A program made the position numbers and the translations under genes. Shown one piece after another: positions 18,050 to 24,377 of a stretch of 29,980 nt of DNA. Under the pieces are notes generated by a model. The model was not told the origin of the DNA. It saw only the letters and a list, made by a program, of their open reading frames with translations, and made no database searches. The stretch comes from a virus. How positions within the stretch are numbered: position 1 is the stretch's first letter; every line of letters begins with the position of its first letter. Where the stretch lies: positions 1-29,980 of the IMG/VR virus record IMGVR_UViG_3300017748_000070; one strand, given 5' to 3'.

Positions 18050-18436
18050 CTATAGGTTTAGAGCCGCTTCCCAAGCTGCTTCGCGCTCATCGCTGCGAAC
18101 AGTTCGGCCTACAGCTTTATTAATGATAGCCGCTTTTGGCGTACCATCTACTTTAAAATCTTCTGGGTTACCCTGCTCTATTAGGTTAGCTAAGCATTCC
18201 ATTAGAGCTGGATCAAATTCTTCTGTAGTCTCTTCAACTACTTCTTCAAACTCCGCATCTTCTATCTCTTGCGGGGTGACACTGTTTTCGTCATATAGCT
18301 TAGCACCCATCTGTAGCGCAATTGTGCCTAATTCTTCGTGGCAAGGGTTTAACTCTCTAACTACGCCAGCGTATAGTCTAAGCGCTTGACCTGATGGATG
18401 TGGTACATATAGGTCTTTGTCACTAATAATCTTCAT
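18050..18436 (-). CDS. Small acidic protein of the head-completion region, function unknown
   Basis: This 128-aa protein begins MKIISDKDLYVPHPSGQALR. It has a very acidic middle (residues about 52-75, mostly Glu and Asp) and a C-terminal helical part with DGTPKAAIINKAVGRTV and EREAAWEAALNL. The order capsid, decoration, this protein, adaptor suggests a head-tail joining or assembly role. I see no catalytic motif. The ATG has a GAGAGGA site and lies just downstream of a strong terminator-like hairpin, so its mRNA depends on read-through or on a separate start that I could not identify. Confidence 0.6.
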   Translation of the reverse strand: MKIISDKDLYVPHPSGQALRLYAGVVRELNPCHEELGTIALQMGAKLYDENSVTPQEIEDAEFEEVVEETTEEFDPALMECLANLIEQGNPEDFKVDGTPKAAIINKAVGRTVRSDEREAAWEAALNL

Positions 18437-18450
18437 GATATATATCCTCT

Positions 18451-18478
18451 CAATAAAATCCCCCTCCGAAGAGGGGGG
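18451..18478 (-). terminator. Rho-independent terminator with UUCG loop after the decoration gene
   Basis: On the minus strand the order is CCCCCCTC, loop TTCG, GAGGGGG, then ATTTTATTG. This is a perfect 7-bp G/C-rich stem closed by the stable UUCG tetraloop and followed by a U-rich tail, six bases after the stop of the 164-aa gene. The next gene starts about 15 bases further, so the site probably lowers, rather than ends, downstream expression. Confidence 0.85.
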
Positions 18479-18484
18479 TATAAC

Positions 18485-18979
18485 TTAGCTTATGTATGCA
18501 GTTACTGTAAGAGTACCAGCAGCGGCAGTTGCAGCAGCAACCTGTACGTGTACATCAATAGTAGTATCTGTAGTAACGCTAAGCGGGCCTGCAGCAAAAG
18601 CAGTGCCAGCATCGTCGCTACTTGAGAAACAGCTAGCAACAGCAGCTCCACCAGTCTTACCGATAGCACTTCCATCTATAATAGCATTAGAAGTACCTGC
18701 AGTAGCAGGGGTAGAAGCAGCATGATCGTTGCCGTAACCTACATCAAGGGTTAGAGTAGGACTACCATTAGTATCCATATCAGTAGAAACAACTTGAACA
18801 CCGTGCAGAGTTTCACCAGCGTTTAGGCTAATTGCTTTGATAACCGCGTTAACTGCTAGGCTACCAGTTGGAACAGAAATAACTGCTTTACGAGTGAAAA
18901 GTTGGCCGTTAGGAAAACCTTTGTACTCAGTGTTGCTAGATATTTCGGTTGAAGTTTGTGTAACAGCTATATTTGGCAT
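18485..18979 (-). CDS. Probable head decoration/structural protein, 164 aa
   Basis: This Ala/Thr/Ser-rich all-beta protein begins MPNIAVTQTSTEISSNTEYK. It contains LNAGETLHGVQVVSTDMDTN, LTLDVGYGNDHA, and a C-terminal VHVQVAAATAAAGTLTVTAY. No enzyme motif is present. It follows the major capsid gene directly, has a good GGAG site, and is bracketed by two near-identical hairpins, which fits a high-copy virion protein such as a capsid decoration or stabilising protein. The fold and role are inferred; a tail component is the main alternative. Confidence 0.62.
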   Translation of the reverse strand: MPNIAVTQTSTEISSNTEYKGFPNGQLFTRKAVISVPTGSLAVNAVIKAISLNAGETLHGVQVVSTDMDTNGSPTLTLDVGYGNDHAASTPATAGTSNAIIDGSAIGKTGGAAVASCFSSSDDAGTAFAAGPLSVTTDTTIDVHVQVAAATAAAGTLTVTAYIS

Positions 18980-18991
18980 TTTATATTCTCC

Positions 18992-19021
18992 AAAAAGTTA
19001 GCCCCCCTCCTAAGAGGGGGG
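18992..19021 (-). terminator. Terminator-like hairpin after the major capsid gene
   Basis: On the minus strand CCCCCCTC, loop TTAG and GAGGGGGG form a perfect 8-bp stem, followed by CTAAC and TTTTT. It begins 15 bases after the capsid stop and ends just before the GGAG site of the next gene. The run of U is displaced by five bases, so termination may be partial; it could also protect the capsid mRNA 3' end. It is almost a copy of the hairpin at 18460-18477, including the flanking TATAA and TTA. Confidence 0.75.
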
Positions 19022-19036
19022 TATAAATTAAGTTTA

Positions 19037-20158
19037 TTAAGACTGTAGAGTATCTAAGCAGATAACGCCGAAGTCTTGAACGTCGCCAGTTACGTCGGTG
19101 TTGTACTTAGGCTTACGTAGACCGAAGATCTTACCTACAGAGATACCTGATTGGTTACCGTAGTCGAAAGTATCTTCAACCATTTCAGGTAGACCGATAT
19201 CAGCCATAGCAAGAGCTTGAGCACCGCAGAATAGAGCACGACCGCCGTTCTCATTACCGCTTGCGCCCCACTTAGAGCCAGCAGCAGCACCAGAAGTGTT
19301 GTATACGTGACGGAACTCGTGAACAATAACACCGTCAACCATAACGCTTGAAGAACCAGCGAACAATGCGTTGTTTGGACCACGAACGCCAGCGTTACGA
19401 ACGTTAGCGATGAAGTCAGTGTCCATTTTGAGGTCAGCCATTTGCTGTGGAGTAACGAACATGTGGAATACTTCTTCGCCTGCACCAGCACGGATACCAC
19501 GAACGTAACGATCTTTAGCTTTAGCTTTCAAGCTAATGATAGCTTTGTAAGACAGCTTTTTATGATCGGCAGCAGTAGTGTCACCAGCAACTAGCGCATG
19601 GTCAGTTGTTAGTCTGAAGTGACGATCAGAACTTGGACCAGATACGTCTGAAGCAAACTCAAGATCAGCAAGATCGTGACCAAGAGAACCAGAAGCTTGA
19701 CGCAATGTACCGTTGTTCTTGTAAGTGTAAGCAACGCCTGAAAGAGTCAAGAACGCTAGTTGGTCAATACGGTCAGCCATTGCATAAGCAAGAGCGTCAC
19801 GAGATTGCTCACGGAAGTTAACAACAGTCTTTTGATCAGCCATGCGGCCAGCCATACGGTTAGCAAAACGTAGTTGATCTAACTCAATGCTGATGTCAAA
19901 GGCGCGTAGCGCTTCTTCGTTGCCTTCTAGAGTGTTATCACCAGTGATACCGTCTCCAGTCATGTCAGCAAGCAAAGTAATGTTAGCTTTAGTGCCTTTT
20001 TGAGATTTAGTTAATTCAGTAATACGTTGGACCATAGCGTTAGAGCCAGTTCCAGCGAATTGATTGATGAAAGATTGGTTACGAGCAACTTTCCAGAAGT
20101 CACGTGACCACGCTTGTAGTTGAGCACCTGTAAGTTGCCCGAAGTTTGTTAAAGCCAT
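19037..20158 (-). CDS. Major capsid protein, N4-gp56 / DUF4043-like
   Basis: A protein of about 373 aa beginning MALTNFGQLTGAQLQAWSRD. Hallmarks are WSRDFWKVARNQSFINQF, a NAMVQRITELTK block, DMTGDGITGDNTLEGNEEAL and ISIELDQLRFANRMAGRMAD, the signature region of N4-gp56 family capsid proteins. HMFVTPQQMADLKMD and GLPEMVEDTFDYGNQ occur further on. The start is ATG 20158, six bases after a perfect GGAGG; the frame continues 15 codons upstream but without a ribosome site. GC-richer, smoother codon use than its neighbours fits high expression. A structured leader precedes it and a hairpin follows it. This protein forms the icosahedral shell. Confidence 0.9.
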   Translation of the reverse strand: MALTNFGQLTGAQLQAWSRDFWKVARNQSFINQFAGTGSNAMVQRITELTKSQKGTKANITLLADMTGDGITGDNTLEGNEEALRAFDISIELDQLRFANRMAGRMADQKTVVNFREQSRDALAYAMADRIDQLAFLTLSGVAYTYKNNGTLRQASGSLGHDLADLEFASDVSGPSSDRHFRLTTDHALVAGDTTAADHKKLSYKAIISLKAKAKDRYVRGIRAGAGEEVFHMFVTPQQMADLKMDTDFIANVRNAGVRGPNNALFAGSSSVMVDGVIVHEFRHVYNTSGAAAGSKWGASGNENGGRALFCGAQALAMADIGLPEMVEDTFDYGNQSGISVGKIFGLRKPKYNTDVTGDVQDFGVICLDTLQS

Positions 20159-20415
20159 GATAGGCCTCCATATAAATTGACAAAAAAAGTTTATGCGGCA
20201 CATGCCGCGATTCTTAGCCGACTTAAAGGAGCGGCTAATCCGTAATTCCCGTATCGTGGGACAACGAACTAGCGCTATTTAACGAGACGCGATCTCGACA
20301 GGTTTTACGCCTTGTGTAGGCGGGGGTACGTTTTTTACGGCTACGGGCCGATCAGTTATCGTACTGATAGACGAACCTAAGTTAGATACTATCGCAAGTA
20401 TCCAAACTATGCAAA
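20159..20415 (-). promoter_or_regulatory. Structured 257-nt leader upstream of the major capsid gene
   Basis: No gene fits here. Perfect short inverted repeats are seen at 20385-20402 (GATACT/AGTATC), 20351-20368 (ATCAG/CTGAT), 20308-20322 (CGCCT/AGGCG), 20283-20297 (CGAGA/TCTCG), 20214-20238 (TTAGCCG/CGGCTAA) and 20195-20208 (GCGGC/GCCGC). No tRNA or clear sigma-70 promoter was recognised. The density of stems suggests an RNA leader that affects capsid mRNA stability, processing or translation, or a late promoter of unknown type. Confidence 0.5.
20182..20208 (-). terminator. Hairpin plus T-tract just upstream of the capsid ribosome site (attenuator-like)
   Basis: Reading the minus strand, GCGGC, a four-base loop and GCCGC are followed by ATAAAC and then seven T. 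The stem is short and the T-run is displaced by six bases, so this is weaker than a classical terminator. It lies only about 12 bases ahead of the GGAGG of the capsid gene, where pausing, partial termination or RNA cleavage would tune capsid expression. Confidence 0.4.
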
Positions 20416-20892
20416 CTAATTGAGGGGATTAGATAGATAATCCATCCCATCCCATAAATCTTGTATTTCTCTGCTAGTACTTTTGACTTGCGCTTCGAAC
20501 TTATCTACTTTATCTAGTATAAGTTCAGCCTTCTCTACAGTGGTCTGCATCTGTATCACGCTTTCTTTTAAGTCTTTTACTTCTTCTTTAACAGATAGTA
20601 ATTTTTCTTGCTGCTCAGCAATAGTCTTCAGGTTTACACCTAGTTCTGCTAGCTTGCCCTGTAGCTGAGATACGTCGTTAGCAGTAAGTTCTTGTTCGAT
20701 TAGTAAAACTTTTTCTTCTAAAGGTACGATGTCGGGTACTTGTATACCTTCAACAGCTTCTAGACGAGAGTACAGACTGCTAGCTGTCCATACACCCCCG
20801 CCTATAGTAGACCCAATAGCTAAAACTACGGCGATCCAAGCGCCTTTGAATGTCTGACCGCCTATCTTTAGCTCGCTATCTTCAATACTCAT
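20416..20892 (-). CDS. Membrane-anchored coiled-coil protein, 158 aa
   Basis: Residues about 14-40 form one membrane segment (GAWIAVVLAIGSTIGGGVW), followed by a long heptad-patterned region (about 50-150; EEKVLLIEQEL, QGKLAELGVNLKTIAEQQEKLL, VEKAELILDKVDKFEAQV). The layout suggests an inner-membrane protein with a long periplasmic or cytoplasmic coiled coil. AAGGAG lies nine bases before the ATG, and the gene overlaps the upstream exported protein by 11 bases. It is coded directly before the capsid leader, together with two signal-peptide proteins. Function is unknown; a host-membrane role, a spanin-like role or a superinfection block are possibilities without direct support. Confidence 0.65.
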   Translation of the reverse strand: MSIEDSELKIGGQTFKGAWIAVVLAIGSTIGGGVWTASSLYSRLEAVEGIQVPDIVPLEEKVLLIEQELTANDVSQLQGKLAELGVNLKTIAEQQEKLLSVKEEVKDLKESVIQMQTTVEKAELILDKVDKFEAQVKSTSREIQDLWDGMDYLSNPLN

Positions 20893-21730
20893 ACTCGCAA
20901 TCTCCTTGAGACATAAAACAATTAAACCCTTGTGCTGTAGGGCCTGTTAAGTAATATTCTGAATCCGAACCTATAGCTAACACATCTGCTTCAGTGACAT
21001 ATAAGTCTAAGCCATAGTTTTGCCCGTTGAGGTAGACTGCAGTTGCGTTGTTTGTTCCCGCCCAACTCATCGATACCCACTGATTGTTAGCTGAGTAGTT
21101 GAGCGTGGCTTGCTCTGCAGTGGTGTTATTGTTTTCTGCACCCTGTTCAAGGAAGCTAACTGCTTCTTGGTTCTCGGCAACAGCGATAAACGCACTCGCT
21201 TGGTTAGCGTGTGTCTCGATATCATCTATGGATTGATTGTAAGTATCTACTTCGTCTTGTGAAATGGTTAGTACTTCTTGATTTGAAGCTACGAAATCTT
21301 GTACAGCCGCTTCTTCATCAGGCGAAGCTGCAGTTTCTGCCATCTCTGCTACTTCTACAACTTGTACCATCTCAACGACTACTTCAGTAAACGTATCGAT
21401 AGCATTGTCCATAAGATCTAGCTCTTGTGCAGCACGTTCGTTTAGTACATCTTGTACAGAACCATATGGCAAGTACGTACTCATACCCGCCAACGCGTTG
21501 TTGTAAGCATCTAGCTGAGCGGTGCTTATGTGAGCTGAGCCTGATAGAGTTCCATCAGATAGGCCTGTACCACTATACGCGTACTGTTGACCAGCACCGA
21601 CTAGTTTTATACCTCTATCTATCTGATCTACAATAGCAGATGAAGCGTTAATTAAGTTATCAAGTTCAGTCGCGGAGTGAGCTGCGGAACTTATCGCTAA
21701 CAGACTCACTATCATCATTTTGTTCTTCAT
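20882..21730 (-). CDS. Exported acidic protein with signal peptide, unknown function (282 aa)
   Basis: MKNKMMIVSLLAISSAAHSA followed by TELD is a textbook signal peptide with a short basic start and an Ala-rich cleavage region. The mature part is acidic and rich in Ala, Gln, Asn and Thr, with a helical middle (EVVVEMVQVVEVAEMAETA) and a C-terminal C-x(7)-C pair that could form a disulfide in the periplasm. No lipobox is present. I chose ATG 21730; a GTG 12 bases upstream is also in frame. The gene overlaps the end of the preceding exported-protein gene by 65 bases. Exported proteins inside a capsid operon are unusual. Confidence 0.65.
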   Translation of the reverse strand: MKNKMMIVSLLAISSAAHSATELDNLINASSAIVDQIDRGIKLVGAGQQYAYSGTGLSDGTLSGSAHISTAQLDAYNNALAGMSTYLPYGSVQDVLNERAAQELDLMDNAIDTFTEVVVEMVQVVEVAEMAETAASPDEEAAVQDFVASNQEVLTISQDEVDTYNQSIDDIETHANQASAFIAVAENQEAVSFLEQGAENNNTTAEQATLNYSANNQWVSMSWAGTNNATAVYLNGQNYGLDLYVTEADVLAIGSDSEYYLTGPTAQGFNCFMSQGDCEYEY

Positions 21731-22316
21731 TGGATTCGACACCTATACCAAGTACTGCATTAAACCAAAGTTGAGTTTTTGTAGGTTTTCTGCCTAGTTT
21801 TCCATAGGCAGGGACAAACAATTCGGGGTCACTTTTCATAAGTAAGTAAGCCCTTTTCCCAACGACCAGTCTACCGCCTTGCTGTATTGGGCACGGCGTT
21901 CCTGACATAAACATCGACTTCCATACGACTTCGTCCTCACACATCCTAGCTACTGCTGCTACCTTCATACCTAAGTCTGATAGCAACTTTGCATCTCTTC
22001 TGCGATCACAGTTTGGATCGACTTCGTATTCACCGTTCGATATACCAACACCGACAGTTTGCAGCGAGCTTCCGCTGCCTTTTAAGCAGGTGTCCATACC
22101 ATTGCTCATATACGTAGGGCTGATAGCACTACCAACGGGCATTTCGCTAGATGAACCAGCACCGTTGTATGTGTTACTAACAGACTTATCTTCCGTAGTA
22201 TTGTTACTCGACACCGTACTGCCATCGCCGTTGAAAGTATTTAAACTACCTTCTTGAGCGTTATCGGCATGGGAAAACCCTGCGACAAACAGTATGATGT
22301 ATAAATATCTACGCAC
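21666..22316 (-). CDS. Exported protein with signal peptide and conserved cysteines, unknown function (216 aa)
   Basis: The GTG-initiated N-terminus MRRYLYIILFVAGFSHA is a typical Sec signal peptide with cleavage after SHA. A Ser/Asn/Gly-rich linker follows (residues about 20-75), then a conserved-looking core with four cysteines: DTCLKG, DPNCDRRRDAKLLSDLGMK, ARMCEDE and GTPCPIQQGGR. The C-terminus has LLMKSDPELFVPAYGK and an acidic/Ser tail. Paired cysteines suit an oxidising periplasm. I recall similar proteins in marine phages but no function. The start overlaps the stop of the upstream basic protein (TAGTG). Confidence 0.65.
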   Translation of the reverse strand: MRRYLYIILFVAGFSHADNAQEGSLNTFNGDGSTVSSNNTTEDKSVSNTYNGAGSSSEMPVGSAISPTYMSNGMDTCLKGSGSSLQTVGVGISNGEYEVDPNCDRRRDAKLLSDLGMKVAAVARMCEDEVVWKSMFMSGTPCPIQQGGRLVVGKRAYLLMKSDPELFVPAYGKLGRKPTKTQLWFNAVLGIGVESNEEQNDDSESVSDKFRSSLRD

Positions 22317-22567
22317 TACCTGTACCTAGCTGTCTTCTTGGCTACTTTTTTAGGCTGTTTACTAAACTGCTTGCCCGCTTTCGTATCCTTACGTTTTTTA
22401 GCACTAGTTTTTGCATACTCTTTTTTACTAAGGGCTTCTCTAGCCTTCTTGGGTAGATATCTTTCGCCCGTAGCTTTAGCGCCTTGGGTACTGTTCTTTC
22501 CTGACTTAGTACCCCACTTCTCTTTAGTCCATTTTTTTAGGCTTTTCTGCGATTTTTTAAGAGGCAT
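22316..22567 (-). CDS. Small lysine-rich phage protein (83 aa)
   Basis: This 83-residue, strongly basic protein has KKWTKEKWGTKSGKNSTQG, TGERYLPKKAREALSKKEY and KAGKQFSKQPKKVAKKTAR. The WxTKSG...TGERYLPxxAxxALS pattern is one I recall from small proteins shared by phages and large DNA viruses (possibly annotated as DUF5872; the number is unverified). The very high Lys content suggests nucleic-acid binding or packaging with DNA in the capsid, but this is inference. It is coupled to both neighbours by one-base overlaps. Confidence 0.75.
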   Translation of the reverse strand: MPLKKSQKSLKKWTKEKWGTKSGKNSTQGAKATGERYLPKKAREALSKKEYAKTSAKKRKDTKAGKQFSKQPKKVAKKTARYR

Positions 22568-22740
22568 TACTTCTTACCCTTTGCTTTCATCTGAGCCTTT
22601 TTAGACAGGTCTTTTAGGTGGAATAGCTTCACGCTTGTTTTAGTGTGAGACTTATTAGTATGCAATTCACCATTAGGCATCTTATGTGTACTGCCTTTGT
22701 GTTCAGTACCATCTCTTTTATAATGTTTAACGCCTTTCAT
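22567..22740 (-). CDS. Tiny basic protein (57 aa)
   Basis: Translation from ATG 22740 gives MKGVKHYKRDGTEHKGSTHK, then MPNGELHTNKSHTKTSVKLF and a Lys-rich end (KAQMKAKGKK). It is rich in Lys, His and Thr. The G-x-E-H-K-G-x-T-H-K-M-P-[ND]-G block recalls very small phage proteins found beside capsid genes. The ATG overlaps the upstream stop (ATGA) and its TAA overlaps the next ATG (TAATG), the main evidence that it is a gene. Function unknown. Confidence 0.72.
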   Translation of the reverse strand: MKGVKHYKRDGTEHKGSTHKMPNGELHTNKSHTKTSVKLFHLKDLSKKAQMKAKGKK

Positions 22741-22916
22741 CTATAACCTCCGCCTTTAGCCTTATATTCTTTAGCAAGCATCTGCGCTTTCCTAGCTGAC
22801 CATTGGCCCGGTTTTCCGCCCTTTCCACCTGCTTTGATCCTGTTAAACAAGTTCTTCCGCATAGTAGGCTTAGTATAGTTACCGGCCTTGTTTACCGTAG
22901 ATTTTTTAGCGGGCAT
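22737..22916 (-). CDS. Tiny basic protein of a widespread phage family (59 aa)
   Basis: Translation from ATG 22916 gives MPAKKSTVNKAGNYTKPTMR, then KNLFNRIKAGGKGGKPGQWS and ARKAQMLAKEYKAKGGGYR. The KAGNYTKPTMRKxLFxxIKAG and GKPGQWSARKAQxLAKxYKxKGGGY blocks are strongly conserved among many phages and giant viruses as I remember them; the role is unknown. It is coupled to the upstream gene by TAATG and to the downstream gene by ATGA. Its strong family resemblance makes it the most reliable of these mini-genes. Confidence 0.82.
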   Translation of the reverse strand: MPAKKSTVNKAGNYTKPTMRKNLFNRIKAGGKGGKPGQWSARKAQMLAKEYKAKGGGYR

Positions 22917-23026
22917 TAGTATTTACCCATTTTCATCGGTTTCTTTTTAGGTTTAGCTTTAGCTTTGGTTTTCTTCTTAGTGGGTCTACCTACTTTACTA
23001 CCGTATGTACCTTTACCGTATGGCAT
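22916..23026 (-). CDS. Very small lysine-rich protein (36 aa)
   Basis: ATG 23026 is preceded by AGGGAG with good spacing. The product is MPYGKGTYGSKVGRPTKKKT, then a tail of Lys/Ala/Pro repeats ending KMGKY. About 40% of residues are lysine or arginine. MPYGKGTYG at the start is shared with small phage proteins I have seen annotated only as hypothetical. Its stop overlaps the next start by one base. It may act as a DNA-condensing peptide in the head; that is inference from composition and position. Confidence 0.72.
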   Translation of the reverse strand: MPYGKGTYGSKVGRPTKKKTKAKAKPKKKPMKMGKY

Positions 23027-23038
23027 AATAGTTTCTCC

Positions 23039-23329
23039 CTACCATTTTGATTTATTCGCCCAATAAGCCGCAGACATTTTTCCTTTGGCTATATTCTTGG
23101 CGTGTCGTGCTTTAAAAGATTTACGTTTTGCTTTCATCCTAGCAGACTCACCCGCTTTAGGCTTACCTGCTGTACTTGCACCCTGCTCGCCGTAGCGGAT
23201 AGTCTTAATCTTATCACCTTCTTTAGCCACTACAATGTGCGACTTCTTCGGGTGATTAGGTGTCCGTTTCGGTTTATTATAGCCCGACACTCCGGCTCGG
23301 GCTAATCGTGGGTCTTTCTTCGATGGCAT
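23039..23329 (-). CDS. Small basic protein, GVSGYNKPKRTP family (96 aa)
   Basis: It begins MPSKKDPRLARAGVSGYNKP, then KRTPNHPKKSHIVVAKEGD, IRYGEQGASTAGKPK and a C-terminal KRKSFKARHAKNIAKGKM with AAYWANKSKW. This arrangement, especially RRKSFKARHxKNIxKGxMSAAYWANKxKW, is a conserved family in phages and giant viruses (I recall DUF6321; number unverified). It is strongly basic. AGAGGTGAT precedes the ATG, and it follows the scaffold gene by 10 bases. A role with DNA in the capsid is plausible but unproven. Confidence 0.8.
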   Translation of the reverse strand: MPSKKDPRLARAGVSGYNKPKRTPNHPKKSHIVVAKEGDKIKTIRYGEQGASTAGKPKAGESARMKAKRKSFKARHAKNIAKGKMSAAYWANKSKW

Positions 23330-23339
23330 AGATCACCTC

Positions 23340-24368
23340 TTAGAGGATATCTCCTCGTAGTCTTTTTAATGTAGCTTCTGGCAACGAGTTAAACTCATCT
23401 TCAGTCATGTTATTAATGTCGTACTGACTTTCGCCTTTAGCAGCAGAGCTTTCACCCGGCATCTCGGGCGGTTGTGATTCTGCAGCTTTTAGCTTGCGGC
23501 TGACTTCTTTACGCTTCTTAGCCACTTCATCGGCGGCGTTAGGCGTGCTTGCTAATGCTGGAGTCTCCTCTGCATTATCTACCAAATCGTACTCTCGTAC
23601 AACGAACCTAGCTGCTTTAGATAGTGCCGCTACGGGGTTATCACCCTTCATCATAAATGCATCTCGTAGCTCAACAACTTCGTTCGTCAGAGTTTCATCG
23701 TACTGGTCAGACGCCCTGTTAAACTGTGGGAATGCATTCTCTAATTGGCTGGCAGCTTGTTGCAATGCGTTAGCTTCTCTATCTTGTGAAACTGTCTTAG
23801 TCATCTTTTGAGTCATTTCAAACTCAATCTGTGCTCTTTCAGCTTTTCGGATTTCAGTTCTAACAGCCGTTGCTTTTTCTACCTCGCCGTCAAGCAAAGC
23901 ATTTTGATATTCAACTTCTTTAGCGGCAAAGTCGTACTCTTCAGGGGCTTCCTCTTCTGCTGCTTGCGAAGCCCGCATATCTTCTAACTGCTTCTGTAGT
24001 TCTTTCTGCTTAGCGAGTACCTCGTCCAGTCTTGACTTAGGGACCATCGGCTTTTTAGCTTTAGGTTCAGTAGGCTTTTCTTCTACTTCAGGTTCTGGTT
24101 CTGGCTCTGGTTCTTTTAGAGCTTCCGGCTCCTCCTCAGACTCTGCTTCAGGTTCAACATCTTCTGCAGGCTCCTCGGTCTCTTCTTCGGCCACAACTTC
24201 TTCGGATTCTTCGGCGACAGTCTCTTCAACAGTTTCCTCCTCTTTGGCTTCTGGCTCGTCTGGGAAACTTAAGTCAATAGCAGGTGCGTCATCCTCTTCA
24301 ATTGGGTCAGCTCCCGGCATTACGTCGAACGTAGTTGTGTTTACATTTTCGTCTTTATCATCACTCAT
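23340..24368 (-). CDS. Capsid scaffolding protein
   Basis: This 342-aa, extremely acidic protein has residues about 25-110 nearly all Glu, Asp, Pro, Ala and Val. A helical core follows with MVPKSRLDEVLAKQKELQKQ, EAEEYxFAAKEVEYQNALLDG-like helices and KAARFVVREYDLVD. A Lys/Arg-rich C-terminal segment ends with MTEDEFNSLPEATLKRLRGD, probably the capsid-binding helix-turn-helix. Acidic N-terminus, coiled-coil core and basic C-terminus are the classic scaffold architecture, and it lies between portal and capsid genes. The VPKSRLDEVL motif is typical of podovirus scaffolds. Usually removed or degraded during maturation. Confidence 0.82.
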   Translation of the reverse strand: MSDDKDENVNTTTFDVMPGADPIEEDDAPAIDLSFPDEPEAKEEETVEETVAEESEEVVAEEETEEPAEDVEPEAESEEEPEALKEPEPEPEPEVEEKPTEPKAKKPMVPKSRLDEVLAKQKELQKQLEDMRASQAAEEEAPEEYDFAAKEVEYQNALLDGEVEKATAVRTEIRKAERAQIEFEMTQKMTKTVSQDREANALQQAASQLENAFPQFNRASDQYDETLTNEVVELRDAFMMKGDNPVAALSKAARFVVREYDLVDNAEETPALASTPNAADEVAKKRKEVSRKLKAAESQPPEMPGESSAAKGESQYDINNMTEDEFNSLPEATLKRLRGDIL

Positions 24369-24377
24369 ATCAATGTC

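Noticed and set aside
19135-19500. Minus-strand frame of 121 codons inside the capsid gene
   Set aside because: Shadow of the capsid reading frame; no ribosome site and a composition of Leu/Ser/Val runs.
20204-20415. Possible tRNA or tRNA-like gene in the capsid leader
   Set aside because: Stems and GTTCG-like bits are present, but no 7-5-5-5 arm order or acceptor pairing could be assembled.
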